Origin: Qingrenia yutianensis
Lineage (GTDB): Bacteria > Bacillota > Clostridia > UMGS1810
Length of the DNA: 64,000 nt
Reading direction: 5' to 3'
Assembly: GCF_014385105.1 (NCBI RefSeq)
Contig: NZ_JACRTE010000005.1
Span: 62,001-126,000, forward strand
Of the stretch, positions 49,420 to 59,391 are shown in pieces (position 1 is the first letter of the stretch; each line of letters begins with the position of its first letter). Made by a program: the position numbers and the translations under genes. Under the pieces are notes generated by a model. It was not told where the DNA came from and did no database searches. It saw only the letters and a list, made by a program, of their open reading frames with translations.

Positions 49420-52400
49420 ATGACAAAACCAAACAGACTAATCAGTATTCTGTTGTCGGTGATAATGCTTGTTTCGCTGTTTCCGCAAGCGATATTTGCC
49501 GCCGACAATCCTGTCGCAAAAATAGGCAGTACAGAATACGAAACCCTCGAAGATGCGTTTGAGGCCGCATTTGGTGAAGCGGTTACAATCAAACTGCTCA
49601 ACAATGCCGTATTGCAAGCCGGTGTAGATATATACACTGCCTTGACAATAGATATGCAGGGGCACTCCATTTCCGCAGTGAACGACGATATCTTAATAGA
49701 TATTGCGACTTCTCCCGGAGATAAGGTTGTCTTTAAAAACGGCGTATTAAACGTCAATTTGTCAGTTACCGACGCCGACACAACAATCACCGCACCTGAC
49801 GGCGAGGATTTCGCCGTTAACGGAACGGTGTATGTTGATGACGAATCGGCAAGCTTAAAAATAAGCGGTGCAAGAGTCGGCATAAACGGCACATTTAAAA
49901 CCTCTTCTCCCGACATTGACATATCGGGAACAATAAGGGCAGTTGACCTTGCCGAAGAAATCACACTTCTCGGCGGCAACAGTTCCAACAAAATTGTCGG
50001 TGCAGCCGAAATCGGCGGAACACTGTCCGACGTGCAATATACACCCGATGAATACGGCTACGGTACATATATGGTGGGCGATACACCTGCAAAACAAATA
50101 AAAATCGAAGAGGCGGGCGACGAGCCTGCAAAGCCTTCGCCGACCGTTTCGCCCGAAGGTGTAAAAATTTACACAGGTCAAGAGGGAACATTTAATATAA
50201 CCTTTGACAGTGATGAAAAGCTTGAGGCTTACGTGCAAAAAAACGGACTTGACGATATAACGGCAACTCTTTCGGAGGATCAGAAAACCGTTACAGTATC
50301 TGTTTCAAAAGATTATGTGCCGAAAGATCCCGATAAAATCGACATAGGCGAAACATTTACGCTCTACGTTCACGTTGTCGGTGACGCATTGCGCCAAGCT
50401 AAAACGGAGTTTACCGTTGTTAAATGCAGTCACCCCAAGGACAAAATAGAAGATGACGAAAGCGATGCAACAACCTGCCGATGCACAATCTGCGGTATAA
50501 ATATGGTTAAGCTTTCCGCAACCGATTTGTCAGATTGGTCGTGGACTAACCAATACTTTGAAACCATAGACGAGGCGATAAATGCCATACCTGCTTTCGA
50601 CGATATTGCAAGACTTGATGACGGCAGTCCGCGCTATCAGTACGAAGTGCGTATATATGAAGATATTGTGCTTGATCACAACCTTGAAGTGAAGGACAAA
50701 ACTTTCTACTTTGCTTCGGGCGATACGAGCCTTCACGCTTCTAACTATAAATACCAGCTTTCATTTACAAACGGTTACTCTATGATAATATCAAGAGATA
50801 CAATAGACCCTAAAAACAACGTGTGCCTCTACCAGTTTAATAATAGTATAGGAAACATTACGCTCGGAAAGAACGGATATCTCAAATCCCATCCGGGTCC
50901 TACCATTGACAAGCTGACATTGGCGGACGAATCCGCCGATATCAGCGGATTGAAAGACCCCAATTATGGCGAACCTATGGTCAAAATTAAAAAATTGAGC
51001 GTTACTGCGCCGGACTGCACATTGGCAGACTTTCTTGAATATGATGATATAACGCTTGGTTACCGCGGATATTCCTATATTGATTCCCGTAATGAGTACG
51101 CATTTGATTACTTTTATAACGAAACATACCAGAAATATATAGATAACGTTGTCATAGCGGAGGCGCCTATACAAAAATTCACCGTCAAGCTTGACGAGGC
51201 GAGTAAAAACGCGGTTTATCCCGACGACGTTATAATCAACGCAAGTGTTAAAAGCGGAAACGCGACATATACGGTAGACTTGCCGAGAAATTTGACGTGC
51301 GATTGGACTGAGAGCAAACAAAGCAGCAAAAACTCCAAACTCACTTTAAGCAAAGTTCCGGCAGGAACATACGATAATATCATCGTTTATGCAGTAGGAA
51401 ACGACGGATATAGAATCGGAAAATATGTATCCGTCACGGTAGGGAAAAAATCTATCGAAAATAACAACGACATAACGATTAAGATAAAGGGAAAAGACGC
51501 ACCTTACGAACTCACGTACGCTCCGGGCATACAGGTTAAAGAAAGCGATGTTCAGGTGTTTGACAACGGTGTTGACGTTACAAGCTTTTTTGACATCACC
51601 GTTCCGAAAACGGTACTCTTCCCCAACACGGCTTACAATGTCACAGTTACAGCAAAAGCCGACGGCAGTTATTCGGGAGAAAGAACCGTTAATTTTACTT
51701 TGGTAAAAGCTACACCCGCAGCCGGCAGAGATTTTGTTGTTACACTGCCCTCATCGCTTGTTTACGACGGAACACCGAAAAGTGTAACTTTCGGTTCCGC
51801 TGTGGGACTTAAAGCAAGCGAAATAGGATATGCAAAAAAACTGCCGGACGGAAGTTTTGACCTTCCCACGGCAGAAGCGCCGACAGAACCCGGAACATAC
51901 AAGGTTTATGTAATAATCAATTCAACACCCACCTACAATGCATATAACGACTGTGCGGCGGAATTTACAATAGAAAAAGCGGACGTTAAGTATGAATATT
52001 CAATACCGTTTGAAGAAACATACGGCTATGAGGAAGACAAAAAAATCGCCGGAAGAGTTTTGCACGCAAACAGCATTGCAGCAAACGCAAAAGCGCCGAC
52101 GGGACAGATAACGGTAAAATATGTTGCATCCGGCATATCCTCTGAACACAACGAAAGCGTAGATCTCAAAGATGACGGAAGTTTTGAATTTGATCTGCCG
52201 AATACGCTTACCGCAAATACAGCTCACAATTTTACAGTATATTATTCGGGCAACGTCAACTACGAAGATAAATCAGATGCCTGCCACACGGTCATCATCA
52301 CCAAGTCACAGCTTAACAGTTTGAACGTTTCAGACACCGAACACAGATATTCGCCCGGTGTTGAAAGAAAAATAACGGTATCTACACCCGACTCAAAAAA

Positions 52401-55400
52401 GCTTACAAACGACGATTTTGACGTTAAATACTATCTCGTTGACGAAAACTCGGGCAAACTTGCGTCTGCAGAACCCGTAAGAAAAACCGTTTCGGCAAGC
52501 AGATATTTATATGTTGTTTCGCTTAACAGCGAAAGCGCAAAATGCTACTACCTTGCAAACGAATACACGGTAAACAGCACGGATATTCCCGATATGAATA
52601 CCTATACAAACATTGGTTTTATGGACATCAAAGCGTCGAGCGACTTTTCGCAGAAACCCATTTCGTTTGCAAAGGGTATTGTAAACGTTAAATCGGGCGA
52701 AAAATTCACAAACACGCTTGCAAACGAAAACGCGTCAACGGTAACTTTCCATTCCTCCGACACGGACGTTGCGGAAATTGACCAAAACGGCGAAATCACC
52801 GCTAAAAAGAGCGGTACGGCGACAATCACCGCAACAAGCACAATGGAGGGCACAACTCCCGTTTACGCAAGCTGTACGGTTAACGTTAAAAAAGAACTTG
52901 CAAAAGACAGTTTTGAATTAAAAGCTGAAACAAAGTCTTACGACGGCTCAAAATATGCAACCGTTACGGCAACTTTGAAAGACGAATTTAAAGTTGACCC
53001 GACAGACGTTGTAAAAGCGGAAATCACTGCGAAATTTGACCAACCCAATGCAGGCGGCAGAACGGTAAGTTACGAAATTACGGATATTTCCGGCAAAAAT
53101 GCCGACAAATACGTTTTGTCGGACAATGCAGACGATTTGAAAGGCACGCTGGACGGCACAATCGAAAAAGCGGTTGTTACGGTTATCTGCGCAAAGGTTA
53201 CCACGCGCACATTTGACGGAACGGCACAGACAGTTGACGTATCGGCAATGGCAAACGGCAGAATTTTCGACCCGTCAAACTACACCGTTAAATACAACGG
53301 TGAAAATACGGCGGTCAACGTCGGCGAATACACAATAAGCATTGAACTTACCGAGAGCGCAGACGCAAATTACACGGTTGAACCGTTTAACGCGGTGCTC
53401 AAAATCACAAACGCGTCACAGGATATATTCGCGGTTGAAAACGTTCCCGAAAACGTTTACTACGGCGACACATTTGAAATTTCGGCAACCGGCGCGAACG
53501 GCGGCGTTGAATATGAAATCGTAAACGGTGCGGAATTTGCCGAAATCATCAAAGATAACGGAATTGCAAAAGTTAAAGTAAACGGCGTCGGCAAGGTGAC
53601 AATTAAAGCGACAAGCAAAAAGGACGGCTACACCGACCGCACCGCAATTAAAACTTTTGAGGCGAAAAAGAGAATTTTAACACCGACGGCGGCAGCAACA
53701 AACAGAAAATACAACGGCGAAAACGGCGTTGAAGTTGAAATTTCTCTTGCAAACTTCGCAAACGGCGACACCGTTACGGCGAGCGCGTCGGGTTCAATGA
53801 TAAATTCCGACGCAGGCAACGGCAAAATCGTTTACGTAAGCGGAATTACACTCAGCGACAGCGAAAAATACACACTCGGCACAAACAGCCTGCAGACAAC
53901 TGTTGATATTTCGCCGATTGAAATTGAAAGCTTCACAATTTCGGCATCGGACAAAAAATATGACGGCACGGCTAACGCACAGGCAAACGTTGACAAAATA
54001 AGCAATGTAATCGAAAGCGACAAAGGCTTTGTAAGCATTGCCGGCACGGCGGAATTTGACGGCGCGGACGCAGGCGAAAACAAGACGGTTACATTCACCG
54101 CAAGCGGGCTTTCAGGCGCAAAAGCACAGAACTATACGCTCGGCGAAACATCTGCAACGGCAAGTGCAGCTATCGAACCTTTGAAAGTTAATTTCACAGT
54201 CGGTCAGACAACGTTTGTATACGACGGAAAAGACAAGGAAATAAACGTTTCCGCAACCGACGAAAACGGCAGAATTTTTAAAGATTTCAGCGTAAGCTAC
54301 GATGCAGCACCCAACGAGGCAGGAACATACACCGCGACAATTTCAATCGACAGCACAAACTACATCACCGATCATGGCAGCATCACGGTGACGGTTGAAA
54401 ACGCAACGCAAAGCCAGCTTGTAATCGCAGGACTTCCCGGAACTGTTGAATACGGCGACAGATTTAAACTCGAAGCTTTCGGCGGCGCGGACAACGGAAC
54501 CGTTTCGTGGGAAGTGACCGACGGAAAAGCAAGCATAACAAACGACGGCGAAGTTTTTGTTGAAGGAACGGGCAAAATTGAAATCACGGCGGTTAAGACG
54601 AGCGACAACTACTCGGATATTTCGTCCAAAGTGATATTTACCGCAATGCCGAAAAACATCACGTTTGATTTTGACTGTCTCGAACAGACATTCGGCAGTA
54701 CGCTCGGCAAAGTAAAGGTTATTCCGAGCGATGACAGAATTGCTGAAAGCAACTTTGAGGTAACATACGACGGCAGTGAGGAATTTCCGGCAAACGCAGG
54801 CAAATACAAGGTTGAGGTTAAAACATTAAGCCCGAACTACAAAGGCTCGGCACGTGCTACGCTTGTAATTGCCAAGGCACAGGCAACAGGCAAAATTCAG
54901 ATAAACAATAAGTTTACTTACGGCGACGCAGTTTCGGCATCGGTTACGGATATTCCCGACAACACAAGCGCAAAAATCACATACGCAGGCACGAGAATTT
55001 ACATTCCGCAGGAGGAAGCTCCGAAAAACGCAGGAAATTACACCGCGATTGCTGAAATCACGGGTGAAAACTACGAAACACTGACGGTTACAAAGAATTT
55101 CACAATCGAAAAAGCAAATCTCACCGTCAAAGCGCAGAACGCAAGCCGTGCATACGGTGACGCTAACCCCGTATTTAAACTTATATACGACGGATTTATA
55201 AACGGCGAGGACGAAAGCGTACTTTTATACGAACCCACCGCAACGGTTAACGCGAACGCGTCAAGCGCGGTAGGCGAATATAACATCACGATTTCGGGCG
55301 GATATGCCGAAAACTACAAGTTTGCCTACGACAACACAGGCGTGCTTGAAATTACAGGCGCGACAGATGCAAAGCTTTACATTACCGGCACAAGCTCGGC

Positions 55401-57294
55401 ATATGTAAACGACAGCTTCAATCTTTCCGCATTCTACGGCAACACAAAGATAAATGCAACCTGGAAAAGCTCGAACACCGACGTTGCGGAGGTTGACGAA
55501 AACGGCACGGTTACGGCAAAAAGCGCAGGCACGGCAACAATCACCGCAACTGCCGGCGAAAACTACGGCAACGCGGAGGCAACATTTGACATCACGGTAA
55601 AACAGTCGAACATAACACTTGTTCCGACAGACACCGTTAAAATTTACAACGGCGAAAGACAGGAAATTTCGTTTGAACCCGTTTCGGGCTTTACTCCCGT
55701 AGTCGGAGAAAATGTTACGGTCAAATACGTTCTCACCGCCGACCCGACGGTTACAGAGCCGATTAAGGCAGGCACATACAGCGTAACCTACACGGTAACG
55801 GACAAAAGCTTTGTCGGCGGCGGAACGGCGACAATGTATATCACCAAAGCAAATATAACAGTAATACCCAAAAACATTACAAAGGTTTACGGCGACAAAC
55901 CGATTTTCAGACTCGTACCGTCAATGCAGACCTCGCTCGTTTCCGACGATATTCTCTTATCGCTCGCGGAAAATGCAAGATTTAGCTGCGGTGGAACGGC
56001 AGAAAACGCAAAAGTCGGACAGTATGACATCGTTGTTGTTTTGGGAACATACGAAAACGAAAACCTCACATTCACGGTTGACGGAACGGGTACTCTTGAT
56101 GTTACAAAGGCTCCCCTCACCGTTAGAGTTAAAGATGTAAGCTTTGAATACGGTGCGGAAATGCCGTTACTTGAACCTGAATTTACAGGATTTAAAAACA
56201 ACGAAACAAAAGACGTTCTCGGCGGCATACCCGAATTTTCGTACAACGGAATAACAAACGTAAGCGACGCAAAAACGTATACGGAACAAACAAGCGTAAG
56301 CGGATTTACGTCGGACAATTACGAGATTGAATACCAAAAAGGAAACGTTACCGTTACACCGATAAGCGTTACGGCAAGCGCAGGCACAGCGAAAAAATCG
56401 TATCTTACAATTTTGCTTGACAAGGCGGTAAAAGGTCTTACAAAAGAAAACTTCACCGTTAAGGCAGGCGAAATTACAACAGAGCTTACAGACGTAAAAG
56501 AGAGCGCGGACGGCAAGACATACACGTTAAACGGAAGTTTTGCGGCCGGCGTGGAATACACAGTTGAAATAAGCTATGCAAACAACAATTACAGTATTAT
56601 CGGAAACACCGTAAAACTTACTCCGTCAGGCTCATCGGGCGGAAACGGCGGTGGCGGCGGAAGCTCATCGGTATCGTCTTACACCGTTTCGTTTAACACA
56701 AACGGCGCAGATAAAATTGCAAGCCGGACTGTTAAAAAGAACGAAACGGCAAAAGAACCCGCAGAACCTAAAAAAGACGGTTTTGTGTTTGACGGCTGGT
56801 ATTCCGACAAGAATTTGACGGTTAAATACGATTTTGCCGAAAAGGTGACAAAGAACATCACGCTTTACGCGAAATGGACTGAAAGCACAAATGATAACAG
56901 CGAAAAACAGATTATCCTCACAATCGGCAATAAAGACGCGCTTGTTTTCGGAACAGAGAAATCGAACGACGTTGCACCGAAAATCGTAAACAACCGCACA
57001 ATGCTCCCTGCAAGATTTGCAGCCGAAAACCTCGGTGCGTTAGTTTTGTGGGACGAAGAAAAAGAGCTTGTGACAATAAAAGGCAAGAACCTTGAAACAA
57101 ACGAAGATGTGGAAATTCTCATCACAATCGGCGCGGAAAACGCCGTTGTAAACGGCAAAGAGGTAAAACTCGACTCCCCCGCTTTTGTGGAGAACGACCG
57201 CACATATACACCCATACGCTTTATATCAGAAGAACTCGGCGCAAAAGTTGAGTGGATTGAAAGCGAACAAAAGGTTGTAATTACAGTAAAATAA
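49420..57294 (+). CDS. Giant secreted MBG/YDG- and Ig-repeat surface protein
   Basis: A 2624-residue exported protein. The signal peptide ends IFA/AD at residue 27. Two beta-helix-like regions (about 33-220 and 365-600) surround a Cys/His-rich motif (about 333-356, ending CRCTICG). From about 690 to 2370, YDG/MBG-type beta repeats (KSYDG, RTFDG, RKYNG, KKYDG, RAYGD, KVYGD) alternate with two Big_2-like Ig domains (about 1080-1150 and 1985-2055; SSDTDVAEIDQNGEITAKKS and SSNTDVAEVDENGTVTAKSA). A Gly/Ser linker (about 2404-2418), an InlB-type Flg_new repeat (about 2421-2488) and a copper-amine-oxidase-like stalk (about 2500-2624) end it. No catalytic motif is recognised; adhesion or wall-stalk function is inferred. 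It is monocistronic, with AGGAGG as ribosome site. Confidence 0.88.
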   Translation: MTKPNRLISILLSVIMLVSLFPQAIFAADNPVAKIGSTEYETLEDAFEAAFGEAVTIKLLNNAVLQAGVDIYTALTIDMQGHSISAVNDDILIDIATSPGDKVVFKNGVLNVNLSVTDADTTITAPDGEDFAVNGTVYVDDESASLKISGARVGINGTFKTSSPDIDISGTIRAVDLAEEITLLGGNSSNKIVGAAEIGGTLSDVQYTPDEYGYGTYMVGDTPAKQIKIEEAGDEPAKPSPTVSPEGVKIYTGQEGTFNITFDSDEKLEAYVQKNGLDDITATLSEDQKTVTVSVSKDYVPKDPDKIDIGETFTLYVHVVGDALRQAKTEFTVVKCSHPKDKIEDDESDATTCRCTICGINMVKLSATDLSDWSWTNQYFETIDEAINAIPAFDDIARLDDGSPRYQYEVRIYEDIVLDHNLEVKDKTFYFASGDTSLHASNYKYQLSFTNGYSMIISRDTIDPKNNVCLYQFNNSIGNITLGKNGYLKSHPGPTIDKLTLADESADISGLKDPNYGEPMVKIKKLSVTAPDCTLADFLEYDDITLGYRGYSYIDSRNEYAFDYFYNETYQKYIDNVVIAEAPIQKFTVKLDEASKNAVYPDDVIINASVKSGNATYTVDLPRNLTCDWTESKQSSKNSKLTLSKVPAGTYDNIIVYAVGNDGYRIGKYVSVTVGKKSIENNNDITIKIKGKDAPYELTYAPGIQVKESDVQVFDNGVDVTSFFDITVPKTVLFPNTAYNVTVTAKADGSYSGERTVNFTLVKATPAAGRDFVVTLPSSLVYDGTPKSVTFGSAVGLKASEIGYAKKLPDGSFDLPTAEAPTEPGTYKVYVIINSTPTYNAYNDCAAEFTIEKADVKYEYSIPFEETYGYEEDKKIAGRVLHANSIAANAKAPTGQITVKYVASGISSEHNESVDLKDDGSFEFDLPNTLTANTAHNFTVYYSGNVNYEDKSDACHTVIITKSQLNSLNVSDTEHRYSPGVERKITVSTPDSKKLTNDDFDVKYYLVDENSGKLASAEPVRKTVSASRYLYVVSLNSESAKCYYLANEYTVNSTDIPDMNTYTNIGFMDIKASSDFSQKPISFAKGIVNVKSGEKFTNTLANENASTVTFHSSDTDVAEIDQNGEITAKKSGTATITATSTMEGTTPVYASCTVNVKKELAKDSFELKAETKSYDGSKYATVTATLKDEFKVDPTDVVKAEITAKFDQPNAGGRTVSYEITDISGKNADKYVLSDNADDLKGTLDGTIEKAVVTVICAKVTTRTFDGTAQTVDVSAMANGRIFDPSNYTVKYNGENTAVNVGEYTISIELTESADANYTVEPFNAVLKITNASQDIFAVENVPENVYYGDTFEISATGANGGVEYEIVNGAEFAEIIKDNGIAKVKVNGVGKVTIKATSKKDGYTDRTAIKTFEAKKRILTPTAAATNRKYNGENGVEVEISLANFANGDTVTASASGSMINSDAGNGKIVYVSGITLSDSEKYTLGTNSLQTTVDISPIEIESFTISASDKKYDGTANAQANVDKISNVIESDKGFVSIAGTAEFDGADAGENKTVTFTASGLSGAKAQNYTLGETSATASAAIEPLKVNFTVGQTTFVYDGKDKEINVSATDENGRIFKDFSVSYDAAPNEAGTYTATISIDSTNYITDHGSITVTVENATQSQLVIAGLPGTVEYGDRFKLEAFGGADNGTVSWEVTDGKASITNDGEVFVEGTGKIEITAVKTSDNYSDISSKVIFTAMPKNITFDFDCLEQTFGSTLGKVKVIPSDDRIAESNFEVTYDGSEEFPANAGKYKVEVKTLSPNYKGSARATLVIAKAQATGKIQINNKFTYGDAVSASVTDIPDNTSAKITYAGTRIYIPQEEAPKNAGNYTAIAEITGENYETLTVTKNFTIEKANLTVKAQNASRAYGDANPVFKLIYDGFINGEDESVLLYEPTATVNANASSAVGEYNITISGGYAENYKFAYDNTGVLEITGATDAKLYITGTSSAYVNDSFNLSAFYGNTKINATWKSSNTDVAEVDENGTVTAKSAGTATITATAGENYGNAEATFDITVKQSNITLVPTDTVKIYNGERQEISFEPVSGFTPVVGENVTVKYVLTADPTVTEPIKAGTYSVTYTVTDKSFVGGGTATMYITKANITVIPKNITKVYGDKPIFRLVPSMQTSLVSDDILLSLAENARFSCGGTAENAKVGQYDIVVVLGTYENENLTFTVDGTGTLDVTKAPLTVRVKDVSFEYGAEMPLLEPEFTGFKNNETKDVLGGIPEFSYNGITNVSDAKTYTEQTSVSGFTSDNYEIEYQKGNVTVTPISVTASAGTAKKSYLTILLDKAVKGLTKENFTVKAGEITTELTDVKESADGKTYTLNGSFAAGVEYTVEISYANNNYSIIGNTVKLTPSGSSGGNGGGGGSSSVSSYTVSFNTNGADKIASRTVKKNETAKEPAEPKKDGFVFDGWYSDKNLTVKYDFAEKVTKNITLYAKWTESTNDNSEKQIILTIGNKDALVFGTEKSNDVAPKIVNNRTMLPARFAAENLGALVLWDEEKELVTIKGKNLETNEDVEILITIGAENAVVNGKEVKLDSPAFVENDRTYTPIRFISEELGAKVEWIESEQKVVITVK

Positions 57295-57307
57295 GAAGCA
57301 AAACCAA

Positions 57308-57345
57308 AAATCCCGTCTGCATAACGCAGACGGGATTTTATTTTG
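57308..57345. terminator. Terminator between the giant gene and the AraC gene
   Basis: A 13-bp stem, AAATCCCGTCTGC (57308-57320) and GCAGACGGGATTT (57326-57338), with a 5-nt loop, flanked by A and T tracts. It serves both convergent genes. Confidence 0.92.
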
Positions 57346-57378
57346 CTTATTGCTTTTTTATTATTTTCACTTTTCTTA

Positions 57379-59328
57379 TCAGTTTTCCTTATTTGTATTC
57401 ATCTGTCTGTATTTTCCGGGGGTTATGCCCTCCAGCTTTTTAAACACCCTTATAAAGCCTATATCGTTTGAATATCCCACCATATTGGCGACCTGAAAAA
57501 CGGTATATTTATCATTTTTCAAAAGCTCTTTCGCGTAGTCAACCCTCACGCGTGCGATATAGTTTTGCAGATTTTCGCCCTTATGCTTTTTAAAAAGCAC
57601 CGACAAATACTGCCCCGTGATGTTAAATTCGTCCGCGATAACGGTGTTGCTGAGGTTGTTGTTCATATAGTGCGCGTCGATATATTTTTCAATATCCGAA
57701 ATCATTTTCAGCGCACGGTTGGACTGAATGTCGCGGTAGTCGGTGATGTTTTCACAGCTTGCCGAAAGCGCGGTAATCGCCTCGTTATACGAATTTGCAA
57801 GACTCTCTATCCCCTTTTTGAGCGAGCTTATGCTAATTCCCACGCGCACCGAAAATTCCTTTGTCATAATGTCGGACAAAAGCGTGCAGACAAATTTAAC
57901 GTCCTCGATAAACGCCTCCTCGTTCTCGTCCTCAACGTTTACCATAAATACGATATTCCCCGACGCATCAATAATTTTTTCGTACAGATAAAGCGTGTTG
58001 AAAAGCTCGTCCGCCATATTGTTTATTGCGTAGTAAATAACGCTTTTTTCGTCGTCGGAATAGCTTTTTATATCGCTTACGTTCACCACAACAACGGCAT
58101 AATTTTCGTATATAAACGGCAGATTGTATTTTTTGAACATCTCGTCAATCGCCGCGGAATTTGCGCTGTTTGTCAGAATATCGCCCAGCGCGGCGCTTTT
58201 CATCTGCTCGCTTTGGCGCGATATAACCGCGTCCATTTTCTTGTTTTTTATGGTAAGGTCCTCAACCACCGAATGAATAAAATCCATCTCGTCGCGGCAG
58301 TCGTTTTCAAACGCGCCGTTTCGGCTGAGCTTGTCGATTACGTGCTTAATCGGCTGATAATTCTTCTTCAAAAGCATTTGTGCAATAAACACGCCGATAA
58401 TTAAATATCCGAGCGAAAACAAAAGAACAAGGTGCTTAAGCTTTGTAATCTCGCTTAAAAACACGTCTTTTGAAAGTGCAACAATGTAAATCCAGCCGTT
58501 TTCGCCCGTCGATTTTGTGTATGTGAGCATTTCGTTTGTGTTTGAAAGTTCGATGATGTCACTGCTCTGCGAAAGATATTTGACAAGCTTTTTCGGGTCG
58601 GATTTCATCTCGCTTGAATTTTTGTAAATAACCTCTCCGTTTTTGTCGAGAATAAGCGTAAGCGCACCGTTTCCGCCCGAAATGGGGTTTAAAACCTTGC
58701 TGATTTTCTCGCCGTCAATGCGTATGAGAAGCTTAAAATCCGAACGTTTATAGTCGTTTCGCGGAAAACTCTGCGAATACGTGATATACGCGCCCGAAAG
58801 GCTGTCCGTCATACCCGTACCGCTGAATTTTTTGTAGTCGTAAACGTTTAAATACGACGACACAAAATCGGAATACTCCGTCTTTTTATACTGCGGATTT
58901 GAGTTGTAAAACGTTTTTGCGCTCATAACCTCCGAGCTTGACAAAACCGTTTCGTCCTTTGTTATGTATAAATAAACGTTGTCCGCAACGCGTGCGCGCG
59001 AACGGATTTCGTAAAGTATTCGGTTAAGCTCGATATAGTTGCTTCCCTTAAATTCGTCTATGCTCCGTCTGCCCTCACAAAGGTCCGCAATAACGGGGTT
59101 CGACTCAAAATTGTCGGCAATAAGCTCAACCTCAGTGATATAATTTTCTATGATATGCTTGGACTGTTCGAGCATAGAAATATTATACTGATAAAAATAT
59201 TCTTTTTTGTCCTTTTCAAAACTGAAATATGCCGCGGCGAAAATCGTCAGCGAAAAACAGAGCAAAATCAAATATGATACAAAAAACTTTACAAACAGCT
59301 TGTTTTGACGGTAAAACTTTGATTTCAA
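57379..59328 (-). CDS. Second membrane-spanning AraC-family regulator
   Basis: A 649-residue sensor-regulator with the same design as the one at 27314-29596. Transmembrane helices at about residues 14-36 and 296-317 (LLFSLGYLIIGVFIAQMLL) flank an extracellular Cache-like domain. A cytoplasmic linker and two C-terminal AraC helix-turn-helices follow (NTVIADEFNITGQYLSVLFK and VFQVANMVGYSNDIGFIRVF). The start is TTG at 59328 with GGAGGGG 7 nt upstream. It lies 63 bp behind the six-hairpin glycosidase gene and probably controls that operon. The ligand is unknown. Confidence 0.9.
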   Translation of the reverse strand: MKSKFYRQNKLFVKFFVSYLILLCFSLTIFAAAYFSFEKDKKEYFYQYNISMLEQSKHIIENYITEVELIADNFESNPVIADLCEGRRSIDEFKGSNYIELNRILYEIRSRARVADNVYLYITKDETVLSSSEVMSAKTFYNSNPQYKKTEYSDFVSSYLNVYDYKKFSGTGMTDSLSGAYITYSQSFPRNDYKRSDFKLLIRIDGEKISKVLNPISGGNGALTLILDKNGEVIYKNSSEMKSDPKKLVKYLSQSSDIIELSNTNEMLTYTKSTGENGWIYIVALSKDVFLSEITKLKHLVLLFSLGYLIIGVFIAQMLLKKNYQPIKHVIDKLSRNGAFENDCRDEMDFIHSVVEDLTIKNKKMDAVISRQSEQMKSAALGDILTNSANSAAIDEMFKKYNLPFIYENYAVVVVNVSDIKSYSDDEKSVIYYAINNMADELFNTLYLYEKIIDASGNIVFMVNVEDENEEAFIEDVKFVCTLLSDIMTKEFSVRVGISISSLKKGIESLANSYNEAITALSASCENITDYRDIQSNRALKMISDIEKYIDAHYMNNNLSNTVIADEFNITGQYLSVLFKKHKGENLQNYIARVRVDYAKELLKNDKYTVFQVANMVGYSNDIGFIRVFKKLEGITPGKYRQMNTNKEN

Positions 59329-59391
59329 AAATTTTCCCCTCCGTGCAAATGTGTATAGTTATATACTAATACAAAACGGGAGAAAAGTAAA

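Noticed and set aside
49420..57294. Repeated words in the giant gene considered as a CRISPR-like array or satellite
   Set aside because: The repeats are diverged protein domains of irregular spacing within one open frame; no CRISPR array or cas gene is present in the window.
57565..58404. Open plus-strand frame of 279 codons
   Set aside because: It is antisense to the membrane AraC regulator and shows no domain or ribosome site.
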